Shown here piece after piece: positions 1-10,569 of a stretch of 54,958 nt of DNA. Under the pieces are notes generated by a model. That model saw nothing but the letters and a program-made list of their open reading frames with translations. It searched no databases and had not been told where the DNA came from. The stretch is from an uncultured Bacteroidales bacterium. Its GTDB lineage: Bacteria > Bacteroidota > Bacteroidia > Bacteroidales > Paludibacteraceae. The first letter of the stretch is position 1, and every line of letters begins with the position of its first letter. Made by a program: the position numbers and the translations under genes. The DNA is taken from the NCBI GenBank assembly GCA_944321155.1, contig CALUKG010000007.1:1-54958 (forward strand), written 5' to 3'.

Positions 1-3000
1 TGTTGCCACATCGTACAATTGCCACTGACTAAGAAAATCCGCACTACCATTGAACGTTAGCTCTACATAATCCACCATTGAACTCTCTGGCTGGACATAA
101 AGACATAAAGGAATCTCCTCCGCACCGTTAATCTGATTGATCACCAGTGACTTGTCTTCACAAAGTGTATAGATGCCAAAAGGAGTCTTGTATCCATCCA
201 GCAGCAACAGTTCTGCATCTTCGCCTTTAATTACCCAATCGCTTGCAACGGAACGCTCGGCTACCAAAGCACGGGAAACATAATCTGCAGTGGAGGCTGC
301 TATGTACATCAACGACTCACCATCATCTGCTCTCATCCGTTTCACAGGCATCGGTTGGGCTGTGACTGGAGCGTGACTAAGCATATCTGAATTCACCTCG
401 ACTTCCAGCTCCATACTTGCTGTTTTTGCCTCAAGCAACACTGCTCGGTAGGGAGGCAAATAATCCAAAACATTGCCCGTATTGGAAAGACCATCTACAG
501 TCTGGCTCAGTTCCAATGTAGTTGAAGCACTCGGAAGAAGTTCCGTAAACACTCCTGGCAAATCATTGGCTGCTGCAAATTTCTGCAAATCAATATATGC
601 CATCGTCGGATTCCCGAACAAGAAGGTCTTGCTGGAGGTGTTGTTCTCGAGAAGATAAGTCGAAGACGCTGTTGAATAAGCAAATTTTCCAGAAGTATTC
701 CTATCTATAGTCACTTTCTGATTGTCCGTCCATAGTTCTGAATAGTCATAATAAAACTTATACTCCGTATCTTTTTTAGGCATACGGAAGGTCTGCGTTG
801 CATTATCACTCATTGCCCAAAGTGCCAAGCCGCTTCCTAATTTATAAGGCGCATTAAGCGCATTGGTAGGCGCTGACCATTCGCTGGAGGTTACAACACG
901 ATTGTAGTCTCCGTAAACGATGGATTCTCCATTGTAGATGGATTGCCATACCTGGTTGTTCAGACGGTCTATTGCCCTCTCGCCTGTCACCTGACTAATC
1001 GGTCGTATATCAAAAGCTCCTGTTGAGTTTCCCTCGGCAGGTATCCAGAAATCACCAGAAACCACTCCGCTTATCGGCATGGAGATTAATGTCCATGTAT
1101 TGGTAGGAACAGAAATATCTACATAGGCCTGTCCGCTAACTTGCAGCAGTTCTTGGTTAAGGAGTGTCGTATTACCCGGTACATATATATTACGGCAGCT
1201 ATATGGTTCATAATAGATATCATAAGTGATATACGGCTGCGCACCATCTTCCAGCTTCATCTTTTGCTTATCTTCCGATACTGGTAATGGAATCGTATAT
1301 TCACCAGGAGGTAATATCACATTCATATCTGAAGTAGGTGCAAAAGCAGGTTCCCAATATGCATCCTTGTTCCATTGATCACCAGGTAAACGGGTACTAT
1401 TCCATCTCACTTCATCAGGTAGGATACGGAGTTTAAAATAGGAATATTGCTCTGTAAAGTCCTTTGACGTCGAAACAACCTCAAACAAATAATCTTTTCC
1501 CACTCTTAATGTGTTTATGCCATTAAGCGTAACCATCTTGGAAGAAAGTGGATCCATATCAAAATCGGCAGTAATACCGGCTGCCTCTCCATCAAGCGGC
1601 TTAACCTTAACCGAACAAGTTTCATCACCATCATATACAAATGGGATGTCTATTTTTCCTTCTTTGCGTCTGCTGGGACTCACACGAACCACACGAGGAG
1701 TAGCTGATACTAGATTTGGCAATTCCAAACCACTTGGAATTGTATATCCGACACGGGTTACCGGTGCAAATGCAAAAGGTGATAGCAATACCGTCAATGG
1801 TTCCAAACACACACGCACTCCTTGTGATATAGTATTTTTCATGGGGAAAGCAGTGTATGCAAGTTGACGGTCTACATCATTGGCCATTACATATACCTCT
1901 AAAGAGTCCACATTCAATGTTAGTAAATGCTCTACATTCACCAATTTATCTACCATATCTTCCTGCTCTTGTGTTTTTCCCGGATCATTATTAATAACTG
2001 CCTGTATAGCTGCACAGACCTCATCATACGTACCACCATATATGCTTTGGTTTTGATTTACAAGTGCTTCATCACCCCATAGCCACGCTGCTTTTGGTGT
2101 ATAGACTTGTAACCCACCTTCTGTTGTCTGCATTTTTACCTTCAAATAATGAATCCTATTACCTTCCACCTTATAAGGATCTGCCGGCAATATAATACCA
2201 TCATTCATCTCAACATAAGCTTTACCCACAATACGCAAATCGGAACTCCATCCACACGTTGCTGTTTGCAAATTATTCGGGTCTGTTGATATATAAGCTG
2301 TATATAAATAGCCTGGACTTAAATAGCCTTTAGTGGCAATATAAAGCATATATTGGTCTGTGCCTTCTGCATTTTTCTCCTTGATATATCCTATTGCATT
2401 ATACAGACTGCTCTGCTTTACATATGTATCAAATTCTGTTATGCTGGCAAATGTGGGATAAACCCCATTAGTGAAATCTTCATCTTTTTGAGGTAAGACA
2501 ATTGCCCCATAATTATTGTCTTCACTCTCCCCGTAATATTCCATAGGGAGTACAGAAAAATCATTGGTATTTGTCCATTGATAATACAAATTATTGCCAC
2601 CTAGCTGTGCAGCCAAATAATCAACGCGCAAAAAAGTCCAAATCTCATCGCCTTCTGTTTCATAGCATTCATCAATGCCAATACTGGCTTGTGATACCAT
2701 CAGTGCAGGTTTACTGGCATATATCTCTATATCATCAATGGCAAAATCATTACCTGTTGAATTTTTGCCCTTATTGGTTATTCGCAATGCGAAATTAGTA
2801 TATTCCACGCCCCCTTCTATTGTCACAGGAAACAGCACATGCAGCCATTTACCAGCTTCATTGCCAGAACCAGCACTACCATTACCAAACTCTCCTGTCG
2901 TATATGTAGTCAGCACATGTTCATTACCATCTGTATCATATCCCAATACAATAAAATCAAGGTTTGGGGCAGCTGCTGATGAACCATTATTCAAACTTGC

Positions 3001-4872
3001 CACATAAGCAGAAAAATACATTGTTCCACCAGGGCATAATGTAGCAGGGATAGACAAACGAAATACATTACCAGGAGTTTCCGAACCGTCCACATAAAGG
3101 AAATAACCCATGTTCACGCCATTACGATTGGCAATAGGATGCAAAAAGTTCAATTCATCTGTAGCAGTCGAATTGATAAAAGCATATTCCGACCAATAAG
3201 GTCCTTTAGCAACACCCCAATCTGCTTGATCTGCACGAAGACCAGCCTCTTGCAAATCATGGTAATGGAAACCATATGTAGATTCTTCCGTACCAAAAGG
3301 ATAATTGTAATAAGAAACCACACTACTACCTGGCTGCGTAAAATTAAAATGCTCTTCGGTCAATAAATCCAAACCCACCAGCTGCCCCTCACCCAGTCCC
3401 TCATAAGGTCCAACCTGATCGGCAGGAACAAACTGCACCACAAATCTGGCAACATTATACGTAGTGCCACCATACGTGCATCTCAAAGTATAGGTTGTGG
3501 TAGAAGTATTGCTAACTGCCTTGACAAAACGATTGTTGGCTATATCCATTGCCTGTTGTGAGCCCTCTCTATACCATCTCCATGTACCACTTTTCAAATT
3601 AACCAAAGTCCCATTGTGTAGTACATAATAATTGGGGAACTTTCCTCCATTAAACTCATATTGTGGGCCAATATAAATTGTCCTTCCCACAGGAGCAATA
3701 AGATTGTATTCCTCCAAATAATTATCATTTCCTACACATATAGACAAACGGTCTGCCATCTCTTTTGCAGGACGGATATTAAAAACCATTCGTTGTGACA
3801 GAGTGGGCTCTTTTAAGGTTGAATATTCCACTCCGTCCATTTTTATCGTTCCTCGTACATAATTCATATAAAGTGACTGCTCCAGCGCCACTTGACGCGC
3901 CTGTTCTCCTTGCATGGTATAGAGAGGATAAGTCGTGTAAGAATTCTCAGCTGGTTCTTGTTTGTTAAAAATCACGGTGCCGCCTATGGTATATTCTTCT
4001 ATTTCCACCGTAGACGGTATCTGATCAAAAACGAACTCGGGATAGAGCAACTGCCCATCTGTATTGTCTCCGCTCTCATTACCATAGTCAAACCAACGGG
4101 CATAATGGTAAAAAGAACGGTAATTGGGTGAAACCAAGCGTATCTGCTCGTTCGGTGCCAAATAGACATCCTGATGGAATTCATGCACTTTCTGAAGTCC
4201 ACGTGCATCAAGCGATGTCTCGGTATGCCCCACATAATGCTGGAAACGATTGGGGCTATTCGGAAGCAATATAATACCGACAAAAGGCGTACGGTTAGTA
4301 TGCGAAGCATTGATTGAATTAGTCAGGCTAAACAAAGTACCATTGGATGGTACTGCTGGGGTAATATCGTAATAAATAGGGGAACCCACGTCACCCAATA
4401 CAGGACCAATATCATCGTTTCCTCTTTTTTTGTTTCGTAATGATATACCCAAAGATCCTGACAAAGAAATCAACTCCCACTCCGTAGCAGTCCCATTTGC
4501 TTTATGTAGTAATGTTCCTTTTCTTCGTTTTCTTCCCCATCCTTTATCTTCTTCCCATTCCTCCACCGCCAAATAACTGTTTGTTGCCAGATTCTTAAAA
4601 CGCAAATAACTACCGTTACGCTCCACTATCCACCAAACCGAACTTTCACCATAAGGCAGCTCTGTCCCTTCTTTACCAAAACGCAATTCACCATTGGTTA
4701 ATGGATACATAAATCCATCCGTTCTCTTGACAGAGAGAATCACTCTATCACCTTCTTGCAAATTATTCAATGGAACTACCTTGTACATTTCCTGAGCTTG
4801 TACAACATAGCTCAAAAACATAGCAAAACACACAAATGTTGTTTTTAAACACAATCTCAATAGTTTAGGCAT
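1..4872 (-). CDS. Very large secreted protein, partial (C-terminus beyond left edge)
   Basis: One uninterrupted minus-strand frame runs from an ATG at 4872 to base 1, giving at least 1,624 codons with no stop. The N-terminus is a clear signal peptide (MPKLLRLCLK, then a hydrophobic run ending SYVVQAQ). The mature protein is rich in Thr, Ser, Asn, Gly and aromatic residues, as in Bacteroidota surface proteins. Around residues 510-712 there is a jelly-roll-like module ending in the typical AIDDIEIYA motif. The last visible part (LTFNGSADFLSQWQLYDVAT) has the style of the stretch just before a C-terminal sorting domain, but the C-terminus is outside the window. I do not recognise a catalytic domain. 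It is probably exported and possibly a T9SS cargo, which is inference. A 180-bp repeat element lies about 55 bp upstream of the start. Confidence 0.85.
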   Translation of the reverse strand, partial: MPKLLRLCLKTTFVCFAMFLSYVVQAQEMYKVVPLNNLQEGDRVILSVKRTDGFMYPLTNGELRFGKEGTELPYGESSVWWIVERNGSYLRFKNLATNSYLAVEEWEEDKGWGRKRRKGTLLHKANGTATEWELISLSGSLGISLRNKKRGNDDIGPVLGDVGSPIYYDITPAVPSNGTLFSLTNSINASHTNRTPFVGIILLPNSPNRFQHYVGHTETSLDARGLQKVHEFHQDVYLAPNEQIRLVSPNYRSFYHYARWFDYGNESGDNTDGQLLYPEFVFDQIPSTVEIEEYTIGGTVIFNKQEPAENSYTTYPLYTMQGEQARQVALEQSLYMNYVRGTIKMDGVEYSTLKEPTLSQRMVFNIRPAKEMADRLSICVGNDNYLEEYNLIAPVGRTIYIGPQYEFNGGKFPNYYVLHNGTLVNLKSGTWRWYREGSQQAMDIANNRFVKAVSNTSTTTYTLRCTYGGTTYNVARFVVQFVPADQVGPYEGLGEGQLVGLDLLTEEHFNFTQPGSSVVSYYNYPFGTEESTYGFHYHDLQEAGLRADQADWGVAKGPYWSEYAFINSTATDELNFLHPIANRNGVNMGYFLYVDGSETPGNVFRLSIPATLCPGGTMYFSAYVASLNNGSSAAAPNLDFIVLGYDTDGNEHVLTTYTTGEFGNGSAGSGNEAGKWLHVLFPVTIEGGVEYTNFALRITNKGKNSTGNDFAIDDIEIYASKPALMVSQASIGIDECYETEGDEIWTFLRVDYLAAQLGGNNLYYQWTNTNDFSVLPMEYYGESEDNNYGAIVLPQKDEDFTNGVYPTFASITEFDTYVKQSSLYNAIGYIKEKNAEGTDQYMLYIATKGYLSPGYLYTAYISTDPNNLQTATCGWSSDLRIVGKAYVEMNDGIILPADPYKVEGNRIHYLKVKMQTTEGGLQVYTPKAAWLWGDEALVNQNQSIYGGTYDEVCAAIQAVINNDPGKTQEQEDMVDKLVNVEHLLTLNVDSLEVYVMANDVDRQLAYTAFPMKNTISQGVRVCLEPLTVLLSPFAFAPVTRVGYTIPSGLELPNLVSATPRVVRVSPSRRKEGKIDIPFVYDGDETCSVKVKPLDGEAAGITADFDMDPLSSKMVTLNGINTLRVGKDYLFEVVSTSKDFTEQYSYFKLRILPDEVRWNSTRLPGDQWNKDAYWEPAFAPTSDMNVILPPGEYTIPLPVSEDKQKMKLEDGAQPYITYDIYYEPYSCRNIYVPGNTTLLNQELLQVSGQAYVDISVPTNTWTLISMPISGVVSGDFWIPAEGNSTGAFDIRPISQVTGERAIDRLNNQVWQSIYNGESIVYGDYNRVVTSSEWSAPTNALNAPYKLGSGLALWAMSDNATQTFRMPKKDTEYKFYYDYSELWTDNQKVTIDRNTSGKFAYSTASSTYLLENNTSSKTFLFGNPTMAYIDLQKFAAANDLPGVFTELLPSASTTLELSQTVDGLSNTGNVLDYLPPYRAVLLEAKTASMELEVEVNSDMLSHAPVTAQPMPVKRMRADDGESLMYIAASTADYVSRALVAERSVASDWVIKGEDAELLLLDGYKTPFGIYTLCEDKSLVINQINGAEEIPLCLYVQPESSMVDYVELTFNGSADFLSQWQLYDVAT

Positions 4873-5345
4873 AAAATATAAAACAAAGAGCAAAAGTTAA
4901 CAATTCAGGTTACAGTTAATCATTAACCCAAATCGGTCATTAGAGGCTGATTATTTGAGGTCTTGATTGTAATGCGCTGATAAACAATGATTTAAAATCT
5001 CATTTTTCTAATGACCGCCATTAGAAAATCAAGATTACAATATATTCATTTTCAATGCCTTACAATCAAGACCACGAAAATTGGATATTCTAACGACCGA
5101 TTTGGGATTAATCAAGCAAAGATAAACTCTTACATCACAACAGCAATTTTTTCAAAATAAAACTTCTGTTTTTTTTTTTTTGTTAACTTATTGCGAACAA
5201 AAACAGAAAACAGATTGCATGTGATATATTCGCACCAACAAACACCTAAAATTACCTCTAAAATAATTATTAGGAAACAGAACTTAGAAAAACTTGGAAA
5301 TAGAACAACTACCCGTTCCTGAAAACAATAAATAGACATAAACGA
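4873..5345. other. 473-bp intergenic gap holding repeat copy A
   Basis: This gap lies between the hybrid regulator stop and the large secreted protein start, both minus strand. It holds the 180-bp quasi-palindromic element (4927-5106), then an AT-rich stretch with a run of 13 T near 5169. A 69-codon minus frame at 5130-5339 has no family resemblance and lysine-rich low-complexity sequence. I do not call it a gene. Confidence 0.7.
4927..5106 (-). repeat. 180-bp quasi-palindromic repeat element, copy A
   Basis: The element is bounded by near-perfect terminal inverted repeats: CCCAAATCGGTCATTAGA at the left, and its complement with one change at the right. Inside lies a second inverted pair, GGTCTTGATTGTAA against TTACAATCAAGACC (14 bp, perfect). 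At the centre is a hairpin, TTTTCTAATG-ACCGC-CATTAGAAAA. Its reverse complement aligns without gaps over all 180 positions to copy B at 13843-14022, at 126 of 180 identities by hand count. No open frame of note lies inside. Confidence 0.85.
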
Positions 5346-8066
5346 TTACTCAGATTTCTCTGCAACGTACTCTGTCGGTGTTTTTCCAAAGGCATCTTTA
5401 AAACACTTGGAGAAATAGGCAGGAGAAGAAAAACCAGTCCTATACACCACCTCAGAAATGGCATATTGGCGGGTCAGCAACAATTCTGTCGCCTTTTTCA
5501 AACGATAGTTGCGCAAAAACTCAACAGGTGTTGTCCCTGTCAATTCTTTAAGTTTGCGCGAAAAATGTCCACGTGACAAATGGAGTTCCTCACTTATACG
5601 TTCAACATTATAATTGACATCTGGATATGCACTCTCAACAATCTCATAAATCCGTTTGAGAAACTTATCATCCATACTATTGGTAACATCAGGATTATCA
5701 TCAACATCCGGACTTAGTTTTCCAACATTTTCCAGCATTCGGGCACGCATCAAACGCCTATTTTCCATGCAACGGATAATCTTCACCTTCAGATATTGTA
5801 TATGGAATGGCTTCTGAATATACCCATCTGCACCAACAGATGTTCCAAATATACGTTGGCTCTCATCATTGAGTGCCGTTAAAAGCAAAACGGGTATATG
5901 ACAATAGCGCAAATCGCTACGGATAGATTTACATAAATCATAACCGTTCATCCCTTCCATCACCACGTCGGACAATACCAACGAGATACTTTCTCTATCG
6001 AGAACAGCTAAAGCCTCTTCTGCGCTCGATACTACGGTTACATTAAAATTATCACGCAATTCCCTTTGCAATAGCAAACGAATATCCTCGTTATCATCCA
6101 CCACCAGAATATGATAATCATAATGCTCTGCCAACATTTCATTGGTCAAGGCGTCCTGCTCTTCAATTTTGGGCAAGCTTGGTTCTGAAGCAGCATTTTC
6201 CTGTATCAAAGGCAGTTGTACTTTAAATGCAGCTCCACTCAAAGTTCCTTCGTATAAAGACACATTACCTCCATGCATCAACAAAAATTTCTTCACCAAA
6301 TGCAATCCGATGCCAGTACCTACCTGGTTGGAAGAAGTGCAAAAGCGTTCAAATATATTCTCGCGCAAGTCCTCTGGTATGCCTGGACCGGAATCCTCAA
6401 CACAACAAATCAACTGCAAACTATCTTGTGAAACAGACAAATGAATACTGCCTCCTTGAGGAGTGTACTTAAAGGCATTCGACAATAGATTGATAAACAC
6501 CTTCTCTATCAAGTCCTTGTCAAAAGGTAGAAGTAGCGGACCATCAAAATTAATCGACAGATTATAATCTATATCGTTTATGCGGGCAATCCCGTCAAAA
6601 TACATTTTAACCTCACGGATAAAAGGAACAAAATCCTGCTGTATAATTTTGGGTTGCACGTTACCACTCTCTATACGCTGCAAATCCAACATTTGGTTGA
6701 CAATTTTCAACAAACGGGTAGCATTTTTCTCCACCATCTCCATTTCCGGCATAAGTTGCTCTGGCACTGCAGCCTTGATGCGAGGCAGTGGCGCAACGAC
6801 CAAAGTGAGAGGCGTACGAATTTCATGTGACAAATCTGTAAAGAAGTTGATTTTTTCACTGGTTGCATGCTTGATTTCAGCATTCATTGCTATCAGTTTC
6901 CTGCTCTGTTCCTCCTCGCGGCGGTTCTTCTCTCTGAGTTCAGCATTTCTTTTCTTGATGGTCTTGTTAGTACGGAAAAGGAAAAACAACAACACGGCTG
7001 TTACACATAAGAAAAACAAAATGGTTGCCAAGGAATTGCGCAAGAAACTAAAGCGTTCATTTAAAGTCTGAATGCGGTTTTGTTGACGTATAATGCTTTT
7101 CTGATAATCATTTATACGGGCCGTCTGCAATAACATAGTCTGTGCAGTACGTTGGTCTATGACAGCAGTACGCAATTTGACTGCATGCTGAACATTTTCT
7201 CCTTTAATAAGTTTATAAGCAGTTTGAATTACCTCGGCACCACCAGTGGAATAAAGGAAGGATGCAGTTATTCTGCCGTCTGCTACTGCTTCCAAACCTG
7301 CTCCAGGAACAGCATCGACACCCAAAATGGACGGAACTGGATAATGATGAGCATCCAGGAAATTACGCGTAGCTATCCCCATCATGTCATTATGGCAATA
7401 AATAAGATTGACGCGCGAAAATATCAAAGAGTCCTCCACATTACGAAGACGTACCAATGCCGTATCCGGATGCCATTCTCCATAGATAGGGTAAAACGTT
7501 GGCTGGATTCCTTGCTGGCGGAGTGCATCCAGAAAACCATTGTGACGGTCAAAAGCTGGCGAACTGTTTTGTGAGCCCCACACTTCCATTATAAGAGGAT
7601 GGGACATGTCATTCAAGAGCTTAGACGCATATATTCCCGCATTATAGCCTATTTCATAATTATCTGGTGCAATAAAAGAACTATAACAATCCGTATTAAC
7701 CTTTCTATCCGTTACAATCACTTTTACCCCTTGCTTACATACCTTCTCTACTATCGGAGTCATCTCACTGGAAAGCGGAGAAATAATGAGAACATCAACG
7801 CCCATATCAATCAATTCATTGATCTGCTCTTCCTGCTTGCGGGGATCACTATCTGCGCTCCTGACCACAAGCTCTATATTATCATAATTAAGGATTTCCA
7901 GCTCCGCATCCCTTATCATCGCTTGACGCCATGCATCATCCATCATACATTGTGAGAGACCAATCCGATAGACCCGACTATCCTTGTCTGCACATGCATG
8001 AAACGATAATAACAACCATACTAAGACTATACTCCTCACTATGTCAACGAAACGTCTCATCGTCAT
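5346..8066 (-). CDS. Hybrid two-component system regulator with periplasmic sugar-binding-protein-like sensor
   Basis: All components of a one-protein two-component system are present. In numbering from the ATG at 8066 (906 aa) these are: an N-terminal hydrophobic export segment; a type I periplasmic-binding-protein-like domain at about 30-310 (RIGLSQCMMDDAWRQ, VDVLIISPLSSEM); a transmembrane helix near 345-365; a histidine kinase with H414 in SHEIRTPL, N-box LLSNAFKYTPQGG and G-box EDSGPGIP; a receiver domain with acceptor D700 and K752; and a C-terminal AraC-type helix-turn-helix (LSRGHFSRKL, then YFSKCFKDAFGKTP). This architecture is known from the Bacteroides fructan sensor BT1754. The longest frame begins with TTG at 8099, but that codon lies inside a TATATTTG promoter box, so I use the first ATG. 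No susC/susD or glycoside hydrolase operon is adjacent, so ligand and targets are unknown. Confidence 0.93.
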   Translation of the reverse strand: MTMRRFVDIVRSIVLVWLLLSFHACADKDSRVYRIGLSQCMMDDAWRQAMIRDAELEILNYDNIELVVRSADSDPRKQEEQINELIDMGVDVLIISPLSSEMTPIVEKVCKQGVKVIVTDRKVNTDCYSSFIAPDNYEIGYNAGIYASKLLNDMSHPLIMEVWGSQNSSPAFDRHNGFLDALRQQGIQPTFYPIYGEWHPDTALVRLRNVEDSLIFSRVNLIYCHNDMMGIATRNFLDAHHYPVPSILGVDAVPGAGLEAVADGRITASFLYSTGGAEVIQTAYKLIKGENVQHAVKLRTAVIDQRTAQTMLLQTARINDYQKSIIRQQNRIQTLNERFSFLRNSLATILFFLCVTAVLLFFLFRTNKTIKKRNAELREKNRREEEQSRKLIAMNAEIKHATSEKINFFTDLSHEIRTPLTLVVAPLPRIKAAVPEQLMPEMEMVEKNATRLLKIVNQMLDLQRIESGNVQPKIIQQDFVPFIREVKMYFDGIARINDIDYNLSINFDGPLLLPFDKDLIEKVFINLLSNAFKYTPQGGSIHLSVSQDSLQLICCVEDSGPGIPEDLRENIFERFCTSSNQVGTGIGLHLVKKFLLMHGGNVSLYEGTLSGAAFKVQLPLIQENAASEPSLPKIEEQDALTNEMLAEHYDYHILVVDDNEDIRLLLQRELRDNFNVTVVSSAEEALAVLDRESISLVLSDVVMEGMNGYDLCKSIRSDLRYCHIPVLLLTALNDESQRIFGTSVGADGYIQKPFHIQYLKVKIIRCMENRRLMRARMLENVGKLSPDVDDNPDVTNSMDDKFLKRIYEIVESAYPDVNYNVERISEELHLSRGHFSRKLKELTGTTPVEFLRNYRLKKATELLLTRQYAISEVVYRTGFSSPAYFSKCFKDAFGKTPTEYVAEKSE

Positions 8067-8096
8067 TATTCTTTTGGATGGTGTGAAATACGTTGA

Positions 8097-8104
8097 CAAA
8101 TATA
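8097..8104 (-). promoter_or_regulatory. Promoter -7 box of the hybrid regulator
   Basis: The minus strand reads TATATTTG, a perfect match to the Bacteroidetes -7 consensus TAnnTTTG, about 30 bp upstream of the ATG at 8066. I see no well-spaced -33 box. It supports the inner start. Confidence 0.5.
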
Positions 8105-8160
8105 GGAATCTTCTGTCAAATAATGAATATTAGCCAGCAAAAAAATACCAGACTGCAATA

Positions 8161-10569
8161 TTACATGCCTAAATCAAAAGAGAAGCGGACACCCCAGAGA
8201 GGAGCTTCCGAGTGGCTTCGGTTAGTAATACGCCATACACTTTGGACTGTGCATACCCTTAAAATATTGGCAATGCCCACTCCCACCTCCAAATAGGGAA
8301 CAGAAGGAGCTTTTATAGTAGATGGCAATGTAAGAATTTCATTATGTTTCTGGGAGAGAAAACCATAAGCAATTTTACACGACACTATCTCACGCAAATT
8401 CAAACGGTTTACCCAAGGTATACGATTGAACAGAAGCCCTTGCATGTTCCAAAAAGCATGCAAAGTTACATAACGGTCTGCAGCAAATTCAAGATTATCC
8501 ATCAACGTAAAACGATATTGGTCAAATGCCCAAGTCGGGTTACCTTGCATAATTTCAAGCATAGGATAAGGAACGGCCCCAAAAATACATCCTCCTTCTG
8601 CCAAATATGATAATTCACCAACTATACCTAAAGGAACACGTTGGCGCACAGCCAAATGCAGTTTTCCATAATGTTGATAGCTGCCATTCTGCATTTTATA
8701 AGCTCCCCCCTCCAAACCCAATGTTATCACGGGTTTATAGTTATGTATATAAAAACGCTGGAAATAGGCATCATATACACGCTCATCAAAGGATAAACGT
8801 CCAGACAGCACTACGGAATGATAAGTATAAAAAGGGGTAGAATAATAGTTCTGCAAAGGATCGCCATAATGTCGATAGCCTCCATAATAAGACAAACGGG
8901 TCTCAAAATTATCACTCCACTCATCTTGCAACTGAAGATAAAGTTCCTGCTTCCTTTGATAATGAAGCGCTGGCTCAAATGCAAACATGATGGAAGTGGT
9001 AAAATCCTGGTAACCATAGCCGCTGGCGTTTTCACGCTTGAACAAATCGAAATAGTTGAAGTCTGTCCAAGTGTAATCATCCACAATACCAACTTTCATC
9101 TGATGCAAAGTCTGCACAGGTAATTTAGCTTGCACATAAGCCCCGTATTTCCACACTTTATCCTTAAATCCATATATGCCATATCCCCCTACGGAGAAAT
9201 AAGGGCATAACCAATCTGACGTACGAAAAGGAATACCCAGACGCATTGTTTCAATGGGGTTAAATGAAATGATATCGCTCATTCTACCCAAATCCACATA
9301 ACCAAGCGAAAGATAGTTGGTCAGAAAAGGTTCGGCTACCCATCGGGCAAAACGCACAAACGGCACATTATACAGGCTGTCCATTGCTGCCTTCATCTGC
9401 TCCTCTCCAATACGCTGACGTACGGTAGGAGACTGCACATACAGAGTATGGAGCGTATCCGTATGATTAGGCTGAACCAATCTGCGTTCATACAATAAGG
9501 TAGGAAAAGAACCGGAGAGAGTATCCGATGCAAAAACATAATCCATCAACGCAGACGTACGCATGCTGACAGGTAGGAATGGCGTCTGTGCCTGCATGGA
9601 AAATTGCTGATGAATGGAAAGCTGCTTCACATAATTCAAATGAATGTGATCGGGCAACTCAACGTGGATCTCCTGCAATCCATAAGTTGTTGAATCAATC
9701 CACATATCCCCCCTAAAGGCCAACATGCCGTTGGTGGAAGGACGAAACCGGATATGATATGCTTTGCCTCGGTCTGTTGCCAAACTGTCAATCAAAAAAT
9801 AATGATAATAGGCCTTACCGTTGCTGGCAAGAGGACTGATGAAGCTATGGCGAAACAATGGAATGCTGTTTTTATAGAAATCTATCGGTTCTTCAAAAGG
9901 TGCGAGTAATAGTTCCATGGATTCGCTACCCAAGAAACCGTCTAACTGTACAACTGAAAGTGTATCCCTTTCTTGCTTGCCACACATTATGCTTTCGTTC
10001 GTCTTACTATATATCGGTAACAATAATGTAGAATCCTCCGCTGCAATCACGCCTTTGGAAAATTGTTTCCAAAAAGAGCGCTTCATATTTTTGGAAGAAA
10101 TGTGACTTACAAACAAATCCGTCTCTTCCTGCATACGATAAACAAGTTCAGGATGTTGACGTATGCTATTGTCAAAAGCATGAATGCGCACCTGTTCCAA
10201 AATATCCCATGCCGGATTGACGCCGGGCATGGCCACAACCTCCTGCAAAATGGCATTATCTTCAGAAAGCTCCACCTGGAGTCCTACATATTGACCGGGC
10301 TCAACCTTAAAGCGCATTGTCTTGTAACCAATGGCTGATACCAACAACTGCTTGGGGTGCTGCTCAGATGTACGCAGCAAAAACCATCCCTCATCATTGG
10401 AAGCTGTACCGATTTTCGTGTTTTTAAAATAAACGTTGGCATAAGCAACCGGCTCGCCGCTCAACTTGTCAAGCACCTGCCCGACAACAATAGTTTCCTG
10501 AGCTATAAGAGATTCTAAAGCAAAGAAACAACAAACAAACAACACAACTCTATGTAGCCAACTATTCAT
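8161..10569 (-). CDS. DUF5686 outer-membrane protein with carboxypeptidase-regulatory-like N-domain
   Basis: From the ATG at 10569 the protein is 802 aa. It starts with a signal peptide (MNSWLHRVVLFVCCFF, ending SLIAQ), followed by a CarboxypepD_reg-like beta-sandwich at about 23-110 (VVGQVLDKLSGEPVAYANVY). The long remainder is rich in beta-strands and aromatic residues and looks like an outer-membrane barrel of the DUF5686 family. The frame stays open further upstream inside xerD, but that extension has no signal peptide and is antisense to nothing useful, so it is rejected. The start codon overlaps the xerD stop by 8 nt (ATGAATAG), which suggests translational coupling. The biochemical role of the family is not known to me. 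Confidence 0.9.
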   Translation of the reverse strand: MNSWLHRVVLFVCCFFALESLIAQETIVVGQVLDKLSGEPVAYANVYFKNTKIGTASNDEGWFLLRTSEQHPKQLLVSAIGYKTMRFKVEPGQYVGLQVELSEDNAILQEVVAMPGVNPAWDILEQVRIHAFDNSIRQHPELVYRMQEETDLFVSHISSKNMKRSFWKQFSKGVIAAEDSTLLLPIYSKTNESIMCGKQERDTLSVVQLDGFLGSESMELLLAPFEEPIDFYKNSIPLFRHSFISPLASNGKAYYHYFLIDSLATDRGKAYHIRFRPSTNGMLAFRGDMWIDSTTYGLQEIHVELPDHIHLNYVKQLSIHQQFSMQAQTPFLPVSMRTSALMDYVFASDTLSGSFPTLLYERRLVQPNHTDTLHTLYVQSPTVRQRIGEEQMKAAMDSLYNVPFVRFARWVAEPFLTNYLSLGYVDLGRMSDIISFNPIETMRLGIPFRTSDWLCPYFSVGGYGIYGFKDKVWKYGAYVQAKLPVQTLHQMKVGIVDDYTWTDFNYFDLFKRENASGYGYQDFTTSIMFAFEPALHYQRKQELYLQLQDEWSDNFETRLSYYGGYRHYGDPLQNYYSTPFYTYHSVVLSGRLSFDERVYDAYFQRFYIHNYKPVITLGLEGGAYKMQNGSYQHYGKLHLAVRQRVPLGIVGELSYLAEGGCIFGAVPYPMLEIMQGNPTWAFDQYRFTLMDNLEFAADRYVTLHAFWNMQGLLFNRIPWVNRLNLREIVSCKIAYGFLSQKHNEILTLPSTIKAPSVPYLEVGVGIANILRVCTVQSVWRITNRSHSEAPLWGVRFSFDLGM

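Noticed and set aside
5130..5339. Small membrane-protein-like frame of 69 codons
   Set aside because: Low-complexity sequence in an AT-rich gap with no promoter or family features.
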